NCBI RefSeq assembly: GCF_003096815.1
Contig: NZ_QENY01000009.1
Span: 1-64,000, forward strand
Length of the DNA stretch: 64,000 nt
Reading direction: 5' to 3'
Source of the DNA: Hallella colorans
GTDB lineage: Bacteria; Bacteroidota; Bacteroidia; Bacteroidales; Bacteroidaceae
Part shown: in pieces, positions 43,987 to 54,486 of the stretch
Layout of the letters: each line of letters begins with the position of its first letter
Numbering within the stretch: position 1 is the first letter of the stretch
Translations under genes and position numbers: made by a program
Notes under the pieces: generated by a model
What the model was told of the DNA's origin: nothing
The model's input: the letters and a program-made list of their open reading frames with translations, nothing else
The model's database searches: none

Positions 43987-45474
43987 ATGACGAAACGACA
44001 ATTCGTTCTCATCATCCTGATGATGACATTATTGGTGTGCCATGCGCAGAAACGCCAGTTCAGGGGAGCTTGGATACAAGCCGTGAACGGGCAATTTCAA
44101 GGTATGTCAACGGCAGCGATGCAACAAACACTGGTTTATCAACTTGACGAGTTGCAAAAAGACGGCGTGAACGCCATCATCTTCCAAGTGCGACCGGAGT
44201 GCGACGCGCTTTATGCCAGCAAGATAGAACCATGGAGTCGGTTTCTAACGGGGGTGCAAGGCCGCGCCCCACAACCGTATTGGGACCCATTGGAATGGAT
44301 GGTAAACGAGTGCCACAAGCGTGGAATGGAGCTGCACGCGTGGATAAATCCTTATCGCGCCAAGACTAAGGGCACTAACCAATTGGCTGTGAACCATGTC
44401 GCAAAGTTGCGTCCAAACTGCTATTTCACATACGATAATCAATACATTTTAAACCCCGCGCTCAAAGAGAATCGTGATTATATCTGCATGGTGGTTGATG
44501 ACATTGTGAGCCGTTATGACATTGATGGGCTCCATATTGATGATTATTTTTATCCCTACCCAGCTCCGGGGCAGTCCATACCAGACCAACAATATTATAT
44601 GACTGACCGTGGAGGTTTTGCCACCATTGGCGATTGGCGAAGAAACAATGTCAACCTGTTTGTGAAACAACTGTCTGAAACAATCCATAAACGTAAGCCG
44701 TGGGTTAAGTTTGGCGTGTCTCCCTTTGGTATTTATCGTAATAAAAAAACAGATCCGGTGAATGGTTCTGAGACCAATGGCTTGCAAAACTATGACGACT
44801 TGTACGCAGATGTGCTGCTATGGGTGAACAATGGGTGGGTGGATTACTGTGTGCCACAGATATATTGGCAAATTGGACATCCTACGGCAGACTATGCCAC
44901 GTTGATAAAATGGTGGGATAAGCATGCGTCCAACCGGCCACTTTTTATTGGGGAAGATGTTGAGCGCACGACCAAATACGCTGACCCTTTAATACCTACC
45001 AGTCACCAACTGCCCGCGAAATATAGATTGCACCAACAAACGCACCATGTGAACGGAGTGGTTTTGTGGTACGCCAAAGCCGTGGTAGATAATATTGGTA
45101 ATTACGGATCGGTTTTACGCAATTATTATTGGAAATATCCTGCCCTGCAACCCCGTATGGAGTTTATAGATGACAAAGCTCCCAAGAAGCCGCGTAAGCT
45201 AAAAGCATTGTGGACCAGTGACGGTTATTTTTTGTTCTGGCAAGCGCCAAGGGGAAAAAAATGGAATGATGTCGCTACAAAATATGTGGTTTATAAATAT
45301 GACGCAGGTGAAAAGATTAATATAGAAGATGTGTCTAAGATAGTGGCAATAACAAGCCAGACATTTATTAAATTGCCTTATGACAATGGGAAAACCAAAT
45401 ATACCTATGTGGTGACTTCGATTGATAGGATGTCTAATGAGAGTAAGGTGAAAAAGAAAAGGGTAAAACTTTAA
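43987..45474 (+). CDS. GH10-like (DUF187/YngK-type) secreted glycoside hydrolase
   Basis: 495 residues with signal peptide (MTLLVCHAQ). The core is the family-10-like TIM barrel seen in Bacteroidota: KRQFRGAWIQAVNGQ, GVNAIIFQVRPECDALY, GMELHAWINPYR, DIDGLHIDDYFYPYP, and VDYCVPQIYWQIGHP. A fibronectin-type-III-like end (KPRKLKALWTSDGYFLFWQAP) follows. Likely acts on peptidoglycan or polysaccharide in the periplasm or at the surface, but no substrate can be assigned. It converges with the DUF5686 gene. Confidence 0.9.
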   Translation: MTKRQFVLIILMMTLLVCHAQKRQFRGAWIQAVNGQFQGMSTAAMQQTLVYQLDELQKDGVNAIIFQVRPECDALYASKIEPWSRFLTGVQGRAPQPYWDPLEWMVNECHKRGMELHAWINPYRAKTKGTNQLAVNHVAKLRPNCYFTYDNQYILNPALKENRDYICMVVDDIVSRYDIDGLHIDDYFYPYPAPGQSIPDQQYYMTDRGGFATIGDWRRNNVNLFVKQLSETIHKRKPWVKFGVSPFGIYRNKKTDPVNGSETNGLQNYDDLYADVLLWVNNGWVDYCVPQIYWQIGHPTADYATLIKWWDKHASNRPLFIGEDVERTTKYADPLIPTSHQLPAKYRLHQQTHHVNGVVLWYAKAVVDNIGNYGSVLRNYYWKYPALQPRMEFIDDKAPKKPRKLKALWTSDGYFLFWQAPRGKKWNDVATKYVVYKYDAGEKINIEDVSKIVAITSQTFIKLPYDNGKTKYTYVVTSIDRMSNESKVKKKRVKL

Positions 45475-45533
45475 ATGATCAATATCACAAAATAAAAGTG
45501 TTAAGGCATGGCGGAATTATTTCCATGGTGTAT

Positions 45534-47582
45534 TTACCAATGCCTGAAAAGTTCAAAGCCAAACTTGCACCCAAACGTCGTGTTGCCTTTACCATTGCTT
45601 ACAAATACACCGCATGAGAACAAACGAGTGGTAAATCCATATCCAAACTCCATGTACGGATGTATGTTTTTTACGTCCAATACGGACGCATAAACACGCT
45701 CCATCTCCATAAATCGCCCTATCCAAGGTAGCCAACTCAAGAGCAGCATAGGACTTTCGTAGGTCACATTAGATCGGATATAATATTCAGAAGTGTTGTA
45801 AGTCTCACTCCGCAGCAACTCAAAATGTCCGCTCCAGTCATCGTTCCATCCTCCTGGAATATTGTTCTCTTGAAAATTCTCATAGTTCAGGAAGTAAGCG
45901 TCATCATCTTTCCAAGTGTAAAAGCCAGTGCCAAACCGCATTTGTATCGACTTTAATTTATGAATTCGATAGATGTATTCGGCGTTGAACTCACAACGCT
46001 CGTAAGCGGTGTTCGACTTGAACAAACGCTTAATGCTCCTGTCATAATCGGCCGTGAATATGGGGCCCCTCCATCCCCACGGACGATATTGCAGCTGTAT
46101 GAGCGGTGCCAAAGACCGATAACGCCATTGTCTGCCCAACAACTCGAAAGCCTTTCGGTTAACAGCTACTCGTTTTTGATAGAGAACACCTATTTGTAGG
46201 CCAAATTTTTCAGATATTTCGTTATTGTATATAAGCCGAACGTCGGTTTGCTTAAATTCGTTCAGCAAATCAAAGTTGGGTAGGTTTAGCCCTGTGGTAT
46301 CAGGGTATTGTTGCTCGACACTTCGTTTGACAGACTGATGGCTAATGTGATTTCCATTGCCAATCTCTAACTTGAGGAAGCCGTTTCTTCGTTTGTTAAA
46401 AAAATAATAAACAGGTAACCGATAATAAAACTGTTGCATCTTAAAAGCGTATCCAGCCATCATACGTGCCGAAAACTCACTGTTGGGCGTGAATTGATAG
46501 CTTATGCGTATGTCTGTTTTATAGGTAAAGCCGCGTCGATGGTCGTAACCCATATACAAAGGATTGAGCACGGGGTCCAGACGAATATACCCTTGGTTGT
46601 TGATCCCGAAGTTTGTCTTTATTTGGTTGAGTACATTGTCGCCAATCATGTCCCACAAAATGATTTTTGCCCAATCTTTCTTCTTGGGCTGTGTATTTTT
46701 TACAGCTGCTATGGAGTCGTGTTCATGCTGTTGTGTAAACATACGTTCGTACAATGCAATATCACCTTTTGTCAGTGTGTCTGGTCGTACAAGGCACATC
46801 TTTTGGAAGTCGTTTTCATTGCCAATGCTATCTTGTATCATTTGAGGAAGATTGTAATAAGCAAGAAAATTGGCTGTCACTTTGTTGCCTATAAAGCAGA
46901 AACGTGTTCTCAAAGCGCATTTTTGAGGTATCAGAGAGTGATATCCCGAATTACCCATTTGTATGTTGAGCTTAAAGGATATCATGTCAAATTCACCACG
47001 GATGTCACATTCTATGACCCGCCCTGACGTGATATCAACAGAGGCTTCGCCAGTGATTAGTTGTGTGTTCTTGCGTTTTGGTTTGAAAATGACACGCGCT
47101 ATGCAGCCATTAATATGCTCGATGGCGTAATGGTAGAAATGTCTATTTTTCCAGTTGAATGGTGATATGATGTTGCCATCGATAATCGTCTCGTTGTAAA
47201 TGGCAGGTGTTAGATACTTGGCAAGGATTGTCATGGCACTTCGCCGATGGGGTATCGTTGTTGTTCGAAGAAGCAGTTTGGATGTGTAATCTCCGTTTTT
47301 TTGCAACACAATACGACTGTATGTTTCGCCAATGTATTCCCTTTCGCCACTATATGCGATGGCATACACGCTTGGTACCAGCATGAGAGTGGGATTTTTT
47401 CGCTCTACATTCAGTTTGAAGCGGGTATAGGCATACGATGTGTCTTGCCTGATGGCAGTACTGTCGATGGAAGAAGCATACTGAAAGACACGACGCATGA
47501 TGTCGCTTCTCGAATGTTCTGCGGACATTGCTGGCATGCAACATGATACGATTAAGATTAAAGTTAAAGGTAATCTTGCCAT
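45534..47582 (-). CDS. DUF5686-type outer-membrane protein
   Basis: 682 residues with signal peptide (LPLTLILIVSCCMPAMSA). The N-terminal half resembles the DUF5686 domain; the C-terminal half is rich in amphipathic strands ending in an aromatic residue and finishes in FELFRHW, as in beta-barrel outer-membrane proteins. Many relatives carry a carboxypeptidase-like plug domain, absent here, so the protein is shorter than the usual 800 or more residues. The function is unknown. Its own promoter was not found. Confidence 0.75.
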   Translation of the reverse strand: MARLPLTLILIVSCCMPAMSAEHSRSDIMRRVFQYASSIDSTAIRQDTSYAYTRFKLNVERKNPTLMLVPSVYAIAYSGEREYIGETYSRIVLQKNGDYTSKLLLRTTTIPHRRSAMTILAKYLTPAIYNETIIDGNIISPFNWKNRHFYHYAIEHINGCIARVIFKPKRKNTQLITGEASVDITSGRVIECDIRGEFDMISFKLNIQMGNSGYHSLIPQKCALRTRFCFIGNKVTANFLAYYNLPQMIQDSIGNENDFQKMCLVRPDTLTKGDIALYERMFTQQHEHDSIAAVKNTQPKKKDWAKIILWDMIGDNVLNQIKTNFGINNQGYIRLDPVLNPLYMGYDHRRGFTYKTDIRISYQFTPNSEFSARMMAGYAFKMQQFYYRLPVYYFFNKRRNGFLKLEIGNGNHISHQSVKRSVEQQYPDTTGLNLPNFDLLNEFKQTDVRLIYNNEISEKFGLQIGVLYQKRVAVNRKAFELLGRQWRYRSLAPLIQLQYRPWGWRGPIFTADYDRSIKRLFKSNTAYERCEFNAEYIYRIHKLKSIQMRFGTGFYTWKDDDAYFLNYENFQENNIPGGWNDDWSGHFELLRSETYNTSEYYIRSNVTYESPMLLLSWLPWIGRFMEMERVYASVLDVKNIHPYMEFGYGFTTRLFSCGVFVSNGKGNTTFGCKFGFELFRHW

Positions 47583-47700
47583 ATCTCTTGCGTCTGAAAG
47601 TCTTTTTTCTTTTCGGTTAATATGGGAAAGGTTTTATAACAGCAGGTGCGCGTATGCCATATATGTGGCGTATTATTGTGTTAGCTGTTGTGGTATTTGC

Positions 47701-47740
47701 AAACAGTCCACAATAATCGAAAAGTTATTGTGGACTGTTT
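47701..47740. terminator. Bidirectional-looking terminator after proS
   Basis: AAACAGTCCACAATAA, loop TCGAAAAG, TTATTGTGGACTGTTT: a perfect 16-bp stem, 49 bases past the proS stop on the minus strand. Confidence 0.85.
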
Positions 47741-47788
47741 ATCATGTGACATACGCTGCGATCTCAAAGAGTTAGTTCATTCATGTTC

Positions 47789-49270
47789 TCAATATGAGCG
47801 TGCGATGATGACACGACATTTAGCAGGTTTCCCGCTAACCATATCTACGCCTTCTGTCTGCTCGTAACCAAAGGGCACACATCGGATGGTGGCTTGCGTG
47901 TCTTCCTTGATTTTTGCCTCTGTTTCGGTTGTTCCATCCCAATGGCACAAGAAGAACCCACCGTCTTTAATACGCTCTTTGAATTCCTCGTAGTTATCAC
48001 ATTCATAGATATGGTTGTCGCGATATTGACGAGCTTTCTCAAATATTGTCTTTTGAATGTCAACAAGTAAGTGCTGTACATGATTTGCAACACCCTCAAA
48101 AGGCAAGATTTCTTTTTCTAAAGTGTCGCGTCGCATTACCTCGACAGTACCATTCTCGAGGTCTCGGGCACCCATAACAAGCCTGACGGGCACACCCTTC
48201 AGCTCATAGTCGGCAAATTTAAAGCCAGGACGCTTGTTGTCAGAATCGTCGTATTTAACGCTAATGCCCATTTTTGTCAATTCCTCCATCAGAGGGTTAA
48301 TCTTTGCCGAAATAGCCTCAAGTTGCTCCGCATTCTTGCTGATTGGGATAATGACAACTTGTATTGGAGCCAATTTTGGCGGCAGCACCAGGCCGTTGTC
48401 ATCAGAGTGAACCATAATCAGCGCACCCATCAAACGGGTTGAAACTCCCCAACTTGTGGCCCATACATACTCGGGCTTGTTCTCTTTGTTCAAGAAGGTA
48501 ACGTCAAAACTTTTGGCGAAATTTTGTCCGAGGAAATGACTTGTCCCACTTTGCAGAGCCTTTCCATCCTGCATCATGGCTTCGATGGTATAGGTGTCTA
48601 ATGCTCCTGCAAATCGTTCCGTTTCGCTCTTAACTCCTTGTACCACAGGTACTGCCATCCAATTCTCCGCAAAGTCGGCGTAAACGCCCAGCATTTTTTT
48701 TGCTTCTTCTTGCGCCTCTTCTGACGTGGCGTGAGCCGTATGCCCTTCTTGCCACAAAAATTCTGACGTGCGCAAAAAAGGCCTTGTCCGCATTTCCCAA
48801 CGCATAACGTTGCACCATTGATTGCAGAGGATAGGAAGGTCACGATATGATTTTATCCAATTTTTGTATGTGTTCCATATCATTGTTTCCGACGTTGGAC
48901 GGATAATCAGTTCCTCCTCGAGCTTTGCCTCCGGATCCACGGTGATGCCTTTTCCATCCTCAGTGGCCTTGAGGCGATAGTGAGTAACCACCGCGCTCTC
49001 CTTGGCGAAGCCTGCAACGTGCTCGGCTTCTTTGGCGAAGAAGCTTTTGGGGATGAGCAAGGGAAAATAAGCGTTTTGCACACCTGTGGCCTTGAACATC
49101 GCGTCAAGAGCTGCTTGCATCTTTTCCCATATCGCATAGCCGTATGGCTTGATAATCATACATCCACGAACAGGCGATGTCTCGGCGAGATCTGCCTTCA
49201 TCACCAAGTCGTTATACCACTGACTATAATTGTCAGCGCGCTTGGTTAAGTCTTTTAATTCTTTTGCCAT
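47789..49270 (-). CDS. proS: Prolyl-tRNA synthetase, archaeal/eukaryotic type
   Basis: 493 residues, class II synthetase. It starts [20 protein letters not shown], the archaeal-type signature, and lacks the editing insertion of the bacterial ProRS. Motif 2 is [31 protein letters not shown]; the TSETMIW segment lies before it; the C-terminal anticodon and zinc-like region has [12 protein letters not shown]. It charges tRNA-Pro. The bacterial-type enzyme is typically absent in this phylum. Confidence 0.96.
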   Translation of the reverse strand: MAKELKDLTKRADNYSQWYNDLVMKADLAETSPVRGCMIIKPYGYAIWEKMQAALDAMFKATGVQNAYFPLLIPKSFFAKEAEHVAGFAKESAVVTHYRLKATEDGKGITVDPEAKLEEELIIRPTSETMIWNTYKNWIKSYRDLPILCNQWCNVMRWEMRTRPFLRTSEFLWQEGHTAHATSEEAQEEAKKMLGVYADFAENWMAVPVVQGVKSETERFAGALDTYTIEAMMQDGKALQSGTSHFLGQNFAKSFDVTFLNKENKPEYVWATSWGVSTRLMGALIMVHSDDNGLVLPPKLAPIQVVIIPISKNAEQLEAISAKINPLMEELTKMGISVKYDDSDNKRPGFKFADYELKGVPVRLVMGARDLENGTVEVMRRDTLEKEILPFEGVANHVQHLLVDIQKTIFEKARQYRDNHIYECDNYEEFKERIKDGGFFLCHWDGTTETEAKIKEDTQATIRCVPFGYEQTEGVDMVSGKPAKCRVIIARSY

Positions 49271-49373
49271 TATTGTGTTTTGTCTTATTTGTAAAATTCT
49301 TTTTTAGGGATTTTCCTATCATAAAGTAGGCTAATTCCCATGATAATAATCTTTTTAATATCTAAATTTGTCG

Positions 49374-49381
49374 CAAAGTTA
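49374..49381 (-). promoter_or_regulatory. -7 box (TAACTTTG) of proS
   Basis: Minus-strand TAACTTTGC, 103 bases upstream of the ATG; divergent from the ompA-type gene's promoter at 49426. Confidence 0.55.
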
Positions 49382-49425
49382 CTAAAAAAAAACATTATTA
49401 TAGGGTTTCCTATTAAAAAAAGGAC

Positions 49426-49433
49426 TAACTTTG
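49426..49433 (+). promoter_or_regulatory. -7 box (TAACTTTG) of the OmpA-like lipoprotein
   Basis: Plus-strand TAACTTTGC, 28 bases before the ATG at 49462; an identical octamer faces the other way at 49374-49381. Confidence 0.6.
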
Positions 49434-49461
49434 CATAAAGACATTTTAAACAAAATTGATT

Positions 49462-50130
49462 ATGAAAAAAATTAAAATCGCAACAATGGGTTTATGTATG
49501 CTCACCATTTTTAGCTGCTCAACTAAACAGGGTACGGGTTCTCTTATCGGTGCTGGCGGTGGAGCATTGCTCGGTGGTATTATAGGCAAGATAGCAGGCA
49601 ATACCGCTGTGGGAGCTGCTATAGGTGGAGCCGTGGGTGCAGGCACTGGCGCTATTATCGGAAGACACATGGACAAGGTGGCTGCAGAGACGGCATCGCA
49701 GGTAGAAAACGCCAAAGTGGAGGAAGTAACCGATGCCAATGGTCTGAAAGCCGTTAAGGTAACGTTCGATTCTGGCATCCTTTTTAATCTTAATCAGGCT
49801 TCGTTAAACAACACCAGTAAGAACGAGTTGGCTAAATTCTCTAAGGTTTTGAAGAAAAACGCAGATTGCCATGTTGATATCTATGGATATACAGACCGTT
49901 CTGGCAACGATGCCATCAATGTGCCATTGAGCCAAAAACGTGCACAGAGCGTGGCCGATTATCTCAACGCGTGTGGAGTAAGTCGCTCACAATTACAAAA
50001 CGTTGAAGGCCGAGGAAGTCAAGACGAGATAGAGAACAAACGCGTTTCGCATGTTAACCGTCGAGTGGAAGTCTATCTATATGCCTCCAAGGCGATGGTT
50101 GACGCAGCAGAATCTGGTAGGCTTAACTAA
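49462..50130 (+). CDS. OmpA-family lipoprotein with glycine zipper
   Basis: About 222 residues from the ATG at 49462; the frame opens at a TTG six bases earlier that is not needed. Lipobox IFSCSTK puts the Cys near residue 18. A glycine zipper (GAGGGALLGGIIGKIAG..., about 27-65) resembles YmgG/SlyB-type membrane-inserting helices. The OmpA-like domain (about 105-205) has VDIYGYTDRSGND, LSQKRAQSVADYL and NRRVEVYL, which bind peptidoglycan. It should tether the outer membrane to the wall. Confidence 0.92.
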   Translation: MKKIKIATMGLCMLTIFSCSTKQGTGSLIGAGGGALLGGIIGKIAGNTAVGAAIGGAVGAGTGAIIGRHMDKVAAETASQVENAKVEEVTDANGLKAVKVTFDSGILFNLNQASLNNTSKNELAKFSKVLKKNADCHVDIYGYTDRSGNDAINVPLSQKRAQSVADYLNACGVSRSQLQNVEGRGSQDEIENKRVSHVNRRVEVYLYASKAMVDAAESGRLN

Positions 50131-50193
50131 ATCTTTTCATAATAATACTGTTTGTTGGGGATGCGTGCGCCATGGCTCGCATCCCCCTTTGGC

Positions 50194-50913
50194 ATGAGAA
50201 TATTGATGAAAATCATACGATGGGCTTTGAGCTTGTTTTTCGCTTCTACGATATTGGCGGTGGTGGCCATACGTTTCATACCCGTATTTGTCACACCATT
50301 GATGGTGATACGTTGCTTCCAAAACGGCAATCTCACCATGCATCACCGCTGGATACCCTTGGATGAAATGTCGCCCCATATGCCAGTGGCCGTAATGGCA
50401 AGTGAGGATTCACGATTCTTGCTACATCATGGCTTTGATCTTGATGCCATAGGCAAAGCTGCCAAGCGCAATCTTTCGAGCTCAACGACCCACAAATACG
50501 GTGCCAGCACCATCTCTCAACAAACAGCCAAAAATGTTTTTTTATGGCCTGGAAGGTCGTGGGTGAGAAAGGGCTTCGAGGTCTATTTCACGGCGCTGAT
50601 AGAACTTTTTTGGAGTAAGCAACGCATCATGGAGGTTTATCTCAACTCCATTGAGATGGGCGATGGTATCTACGGCCTGTCGGCTTGTGCACAATACAAT
50701 TTTGGAAAATCCGCCCGCGATCTATCTCGCAACGACTGTGCGCTTATTGCGGCTACGCTGCCCAATCCGCGTCGTTTCTCGTCTAAAAACCCCAGTGGAT
50801 ACATGCGCCTTCGACAACGCCAAATCAAGGCCAACATGAGATACATACCTTCTTTTCCAAAGGAGGGAGAAGACTATGATCCTCACACTGCCGTTGGGGG
50901 CACATACCGATAG
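50194..50913 (+). CDS. mtgA: Monofunctional peptidoglycan glycosyltransferase
   Basis: About 239 residues from the ATG at 50194 (MRILMKIIRWALSLFFAS); the frame opens at 50152 with a TTG, and an ATG at 50206 is also possible. One N-terminal membrane helix is followed by the GT51 domain: ASEDSRFLLHHGFD (catalytic Glu), GASTISQQTAKN, KQRIMEVYLNSIEMGDGIYG. There is no transpeptidase domain. It polymerises lipid II into glycan strands. It lies 63 bases after the OmpA-like lipoprotein. Confidence 0.94.
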   Translation: MRILMKIIRWALSLFFASTILAVVAIRFIPVFVTPLMVIRCFQNGNLTMHHRWIPLDEMSPHMPVAVMASEDSRFLLHHGFDLDAIGKAAKRNLSSSTTHKYGASTISQQTAKNVFLWPGRSWVRKGFEVYFTALIELFWSKQRIMEVYLNSIEMGDGIYGLSACAQYNFGKSARDLSRNDCALIAATLPNPRRFSSKNPSGYMRLRQRQIKANMRYIPSFPKEGEDYDPHTAVGGTYR

Positions 50914-51052
50914 GGTCACAACATAAAAAAGTTTGTAAAAAGGATATAACACTCCATGTTTAAGCAGATCGGCCTTTGGATTAAACATGGCATCCATATA
51001 ATTATTGTGCCTCCAAGCGCATACCACACCATAATTTGAAATATAATATACG

Positions 51053-53569
51053 ATGCTTACAGAACAAGAACTTCTCACCCAGCTCAATGAAAGCCAGCGC
51101 GAGGCTGTCACCTATTGCGATGGACCACAATTGGTCATAGCGGGGGCTGGTTCTGGGAAAACCCGCGTTCTCACTTATAAGATAGCATGGCTCTTGGCTC
51201 ATTACGACATCAAGCCATGGAATTTGTTGGCGCTTACCTTTACCAACAAAGCCGCCAAGGAGATGAAATCGCGTATAGGCCAATTGGTAGGCGACGAGCG
51301 AGCACGCTATTTGCAGATGGGAACATTTCATTCCATATTCGCTCGCATACTACGCGCGGAAGCTCAATCCATAGGCTACACTTCTGATTTTACCATATAC
51401 GATGAGCAAGACTCGCGCTCACTGATCAAAAACATTGTCAAGACCATGGGTCTTGACGACAAGACATACAAACCAGTGGCTGTCCATTCTGCCATATCAA
51501 TGGCCAAGAACCGGCTGTGCCTGCCCACACAATACGCAGACGATGGAGAGCTGCTAATGCGTGACAGGCAGCGCAATATGCCGGAAACATTCAAGATCTA
51601 TGTCACCTATCAGCAACGTTTGCGACAGGCCAACGCCATGGATTTTGACGATTTGCTAACCCTGACCCACCAAATGCTCAAAGGAAATCCAAGTCTTCGA
51701 AAAAAATACGCAGAGAGGTTCCAATATGTTTTGGTGGATGAATACCAAGATACTAATTTCGTACAACAACAAATTGTGACCTTGTTGACCAAGGACAACG
51801 GGCGCGTATGTGTGGTGGGCGATGACTATCAGAGCATCTATGCTTTTCGTGGGGCCAAGATAGACAATATATTGAATTTTAAAACCATATATCAAGGAGC
51901 TAAAATTTTTAAGCTGGAGCGCAACTATCGTTCCACGCAGATGATCGTGTCGGCTGCTAACTCGCTGATGAAGCACAATGAGCGGCAAATTCCCAAAGAT
52001 GTTTATAGCAAAAACGAGGAGGGCAATAAGATAACCGTTTGGGAGACTATATCCGACAAACGCGAGGCGGCTATCGTATGCCAAGAGATCAAACGCATTA
52101 AGGCCGAGGAGCGATGTGCATGGCGAGATTTTGCCATTTTGTATCGTACCAATGCTCAAAGTCGGCTATTCGAGGAGGAAATGCGCAAGCCCGAAGTGGG
52201 CATGGGCAACCATTACCGCATTTATGGAGGGCTAAGCTTTTACCAACGCAAAGAGGTGAAAGACTTATTGGCTTATTTTCGGCTTGTTGTCAATCCGAGT
52301 GACGAGGAGGCTTTTCGTAGGATAATTAATTATCCTACACGTGGGATAGGTGACACTACGTTGCAAAAAATTGTTGTCGCGGCACAAAAAAATGGCGTAA
52401 GTCTATGGGAAGTAATTTGCCATCCAGAGCCAAATGATCTAAGTGTCAACAAGGGAACTTTAGGAAAACTATCTCATTTCCAATCCCTTATCAATGAATT
52501 CATAGAAAAAAACAAGACGATGGACGCTCTCACGTTGGGAAACGAGATAGTGGAGCGATCGGGTATCAAGGCTGACCTGGCCACCGATCCCACTGCTGAG
52601 GGCGATAGCCGGCGCCAAAACCTTGACGCGTTGCTGTCCGGGATAGCAGAGTTCGTGGCGTCACAACAGGAGGATGACCATGCGAACCAAGTTGGATTGG
52701 CAGACTATCTCTCCACCGTCTCGTTGATGACTGACATAGACAATGATGACAATTCCGAAGATAAGCTCACCATGATGACCGTACATGCTGCCAAGGGACT
52801 GGAGTTTCAAACTGTGTTTGTCGTTGGGATGGAGGAAAATATTTTTCCCAGTATGATGTCTACGGGCAATCTCAAGGAACTGGAGGAGGAGCGTCGCTTG
52901 CTATATGTGGCCATTACTCGCGCTAAAAAACATTGCTATCTCACATGGGCGCACACGCGATGGCAATATGGCAAGATGAACAGTTTCGTCAATCCAAGTC
53001 GTTTTTTGGAAGACATAGACACCAAATTTACGGCGAGCAGGACGGAAAGCGGCCGATTGATGGGTGACTTTCAAGACAGCGCTCGTCCGTTATGGAATGA
53101 CGATAGCAAATCGAACCTATACGGTCGACATTCTTATGGGCGGTCCACGGCATATTACCAGCGCAACGCGGGGATGCAAAACTCTCACCCTGTGGCCAAT
53201 CAGTTCATGGCCGACCCCAAGCCTAAGCTAACGTCTCCTCATCGCCCCGAGCAAGCTGTTAACCCATTCTCACCATCTTTCCAAGAGAAATTAAAGCAGG
53301 CAGGCAGTTGGAATCGTGTGTCCAAAGCTATGGCCAATGGAGTTAAGGCGCATACTGACGCCACCACGTCAAAAAACATTGCAACCCCACACCTTGCCAA
53401 TTTGGACAGTCTCAAGGAGGGGCAAGTGATAGAGCACCAACGTTTCGGTCGTGGTGTTATTGTCAATGTAGAGGGCAATGGAGAAAATACCAAAGCAACA
53501 GTAGACTTTGAGACCACTGGTAGAAAGCAACTCCTGCTTAAATTTGCCCGCTTTACAATCGTGGGATAA
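51053..53569 (+). CDS. uvrD: UvrD/PcrA-type DNA helicase
   Basis: 838 residues, superfamily 1A 3'-5' helicase for repair and replication. Motifs: GAGSGKT inside AGAGSGKT (30-37), LTFTNKAAKEM, VDEYQDTN, ERNYRST, MTVHAAKGLEFQ, LLYVAITRAKKH. The C-terminal tail ends in a Tudor-like PcrA domain (GQVIEHQRFGRGVIVNVEGN...), which contacts RNA polymerase in relatives. The linker before it is long and low in complexity. It is monocistronic; a 12-bp hairpin at 53569-53616 follows. Confidence 0.95.
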   Translation: MLTEQELLTQLNESQREAVTYCDGPQLVIAGAGSGKTRVLTYKIAWLLAHYDIKPWNLLALTFTNKAAKEMKSRIGQLVGDERARYLQMGTFHSIFARILRAEAQSIGYTSDFTIYDEQDSRSLIKNIVKTMGLDDKTYKPVAVHSAISMAKNRLCLPTQYADDGELLMRDRQRNMPETFKIYVTYQQRLRQANAMDFDDLLTLTHQMLKGNPSLRKKYAERFQYVLVDEYQDTNFVQQQIVTLLTKDNGRVCVVGDDYQSIYAFRGAKIDNILNFKTIYQGAKIFKLERNYRSTQMIVSAANSLMKHNERQIPKDVYSKNEEGNKITVWETISDKREAAIVCQEIKRIKAEERCAWRDFAILYRTNAQSRLFEEEMRKPEVGMGNHYRIYGGLSFYQRKEVKDLLAYFRLVVNPSDEEAFRRIINYPTRGIGDTTLQKIVVAAQKNGVSLWEVICHPEPNDLSVNKGTLGKLSHFQSLINEFIEKNKTMDALTLGNEIVERSGIKADLATDPTAEGDSRRQNLDALLSGIAEFVASQQEDDHANQVGLADYLSTVSLMTDIDNDDNSEDKLTMMTVHAAKGLEFQTVFVVGMEENIFPSMMSTGNLKELEEERRLLYVAITRAKKHCYLTWAHTRWQYGKMNSFVNPSRFLEDIDTKFTASRTESGRLMGDFQDSARPLWNDDSKSNLYGRHSYGRSTAYYQRNAGMQNSHPVANQFMADPKPKLTSPHRPEQAVNPFSPSFQEKLKQAGSWNRVSKAMANGVKAHTDATTSKNIATPHLANLDSLKEGQVIEHQRFGRGVIVNVEGNGENTKATVDFETTGRKQLLLKFARFTIVG

Positions 53570-53616
53570 TCTTTTTTTGTGGGGCGTCACTGTTTGTCGT
53601 CGAGACAAAAAAAGAT
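53569..53616 (+). terminator. Hairpin after uvrD
   Basis: ATCTTTTTTTGT (53569-53580) pairs with ACAAAAAAAGAT (53605-53616). The left arm starts in the stop codon. AT-rich stem; moderate as terminator. Confidence 0.5.
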
Positions 53617-53781
53617 ACAGACAATATCAGGTGTGATTGGAAAAGTCATGCGAGGAACAGTCCAAAAGCACCAGCAATCGTTTGCTGTCAGATAGGAACT
53701 CCTCTATGCTCCAATGTATTTGATTCGCATGGAGTTAGAGAGATCTGGTTGCAATTAGATCATTGTTCCCCATGAGGATTG

Positions 53782-54486
53782 TTATAAAGAAGCAATATTA
53801 ATAAATATAGACACTAATGCGAATATTGTCAGCGTAAACAAATATACGATTGATGGCAACCGCATGAAAAGATTTTTACGTTGATGGTTTACGAAAGTCT
53901 GTGTTATGTCTTTATTATATTTTCTTAGAAGCAAGAAAATAATGGTGGCATTGATAAATCCCAGAGACATACCAGCCAATGTGTCGCCCAAATAATGTAC
54001 ACCAAGGTAAATGCGTGAGTAGCACATGAGAATGGCCCAAACTATCATTGTCAAATTGAGCAATCGATTTCGAAAAATAAATGTGAGAAAAAAGACTAAT
54101 CCCCAGCAATTGGCCGCATGGGCGGAGGGAAAGCCATAGTAGCCACCTCTGTATCCACCGACGATATGTATCATGGATGATATGGGGTTGTCCAAGTTGG
54201 CAGGGCGCATGCGTCCTATAGCATGACGTAATACGGAGGAGCTCATTTGGTCGTTCATGAATAGAAGCAAGACCATCGCAGCCAAGCAAATTGCGCAAGG
54301 TTTCCAATGAAAATTCCGAAACATGGCAATCATAAGCGACAAATAAAAGGGTATCCACACAAATTTGCCAGAGTACAACATCATGAAGTTGTCCCAGTAA
54401 GGCGAGTGTATACCATTGATTAGTAATGTGATGGATGTATCCCAATCTATGAGCGCTTGAAATATGGAGAGTGCTTGAACTGTCAT
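53782..54486 (-). CDS. PAP2-family membrane phosphatase
   Basis: 234 residues, five to six membrane helices. The phosphatase motifs are RHAIGRMRPAN (motif 1, Arg replacing the usual first Lys), GFPSAHAAN (motif 2, His) and SRIYLGVHYLGD (motif 3, Arg and His). It removes phosphate from lipid phosphates such as undecaprenyl pyrophosphate or phosphatidic acid. Its start overlaps the stop of the upstream LTA-synthase-like gene (TAATG), so they are co-translated. The pairing suggests recycling of a lipid product of that enzyme, which is inference. Confidence 0.88.
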   Translation of the reverse strand: MTVQALSIFQALIDWDTSITLLINGIHSPYWDNFMMLYSGKFVWIPFYLSLMIAMFRNFHWKPCAICLAAMVLLLFMNDQMSSSVLRHAIGRMRPANLDNPISSMIHIVGGYRGGYYGFPSAHAANCWGLVFFLTFIFRNRLLNLTMIVWAILMCYSRIYLGVHYLGDTLAGMSLGFINATIIFLLLRKYNKDITQTFVNHQRKNLFMRLPSIVYLFTLTIFALVSIFINIASL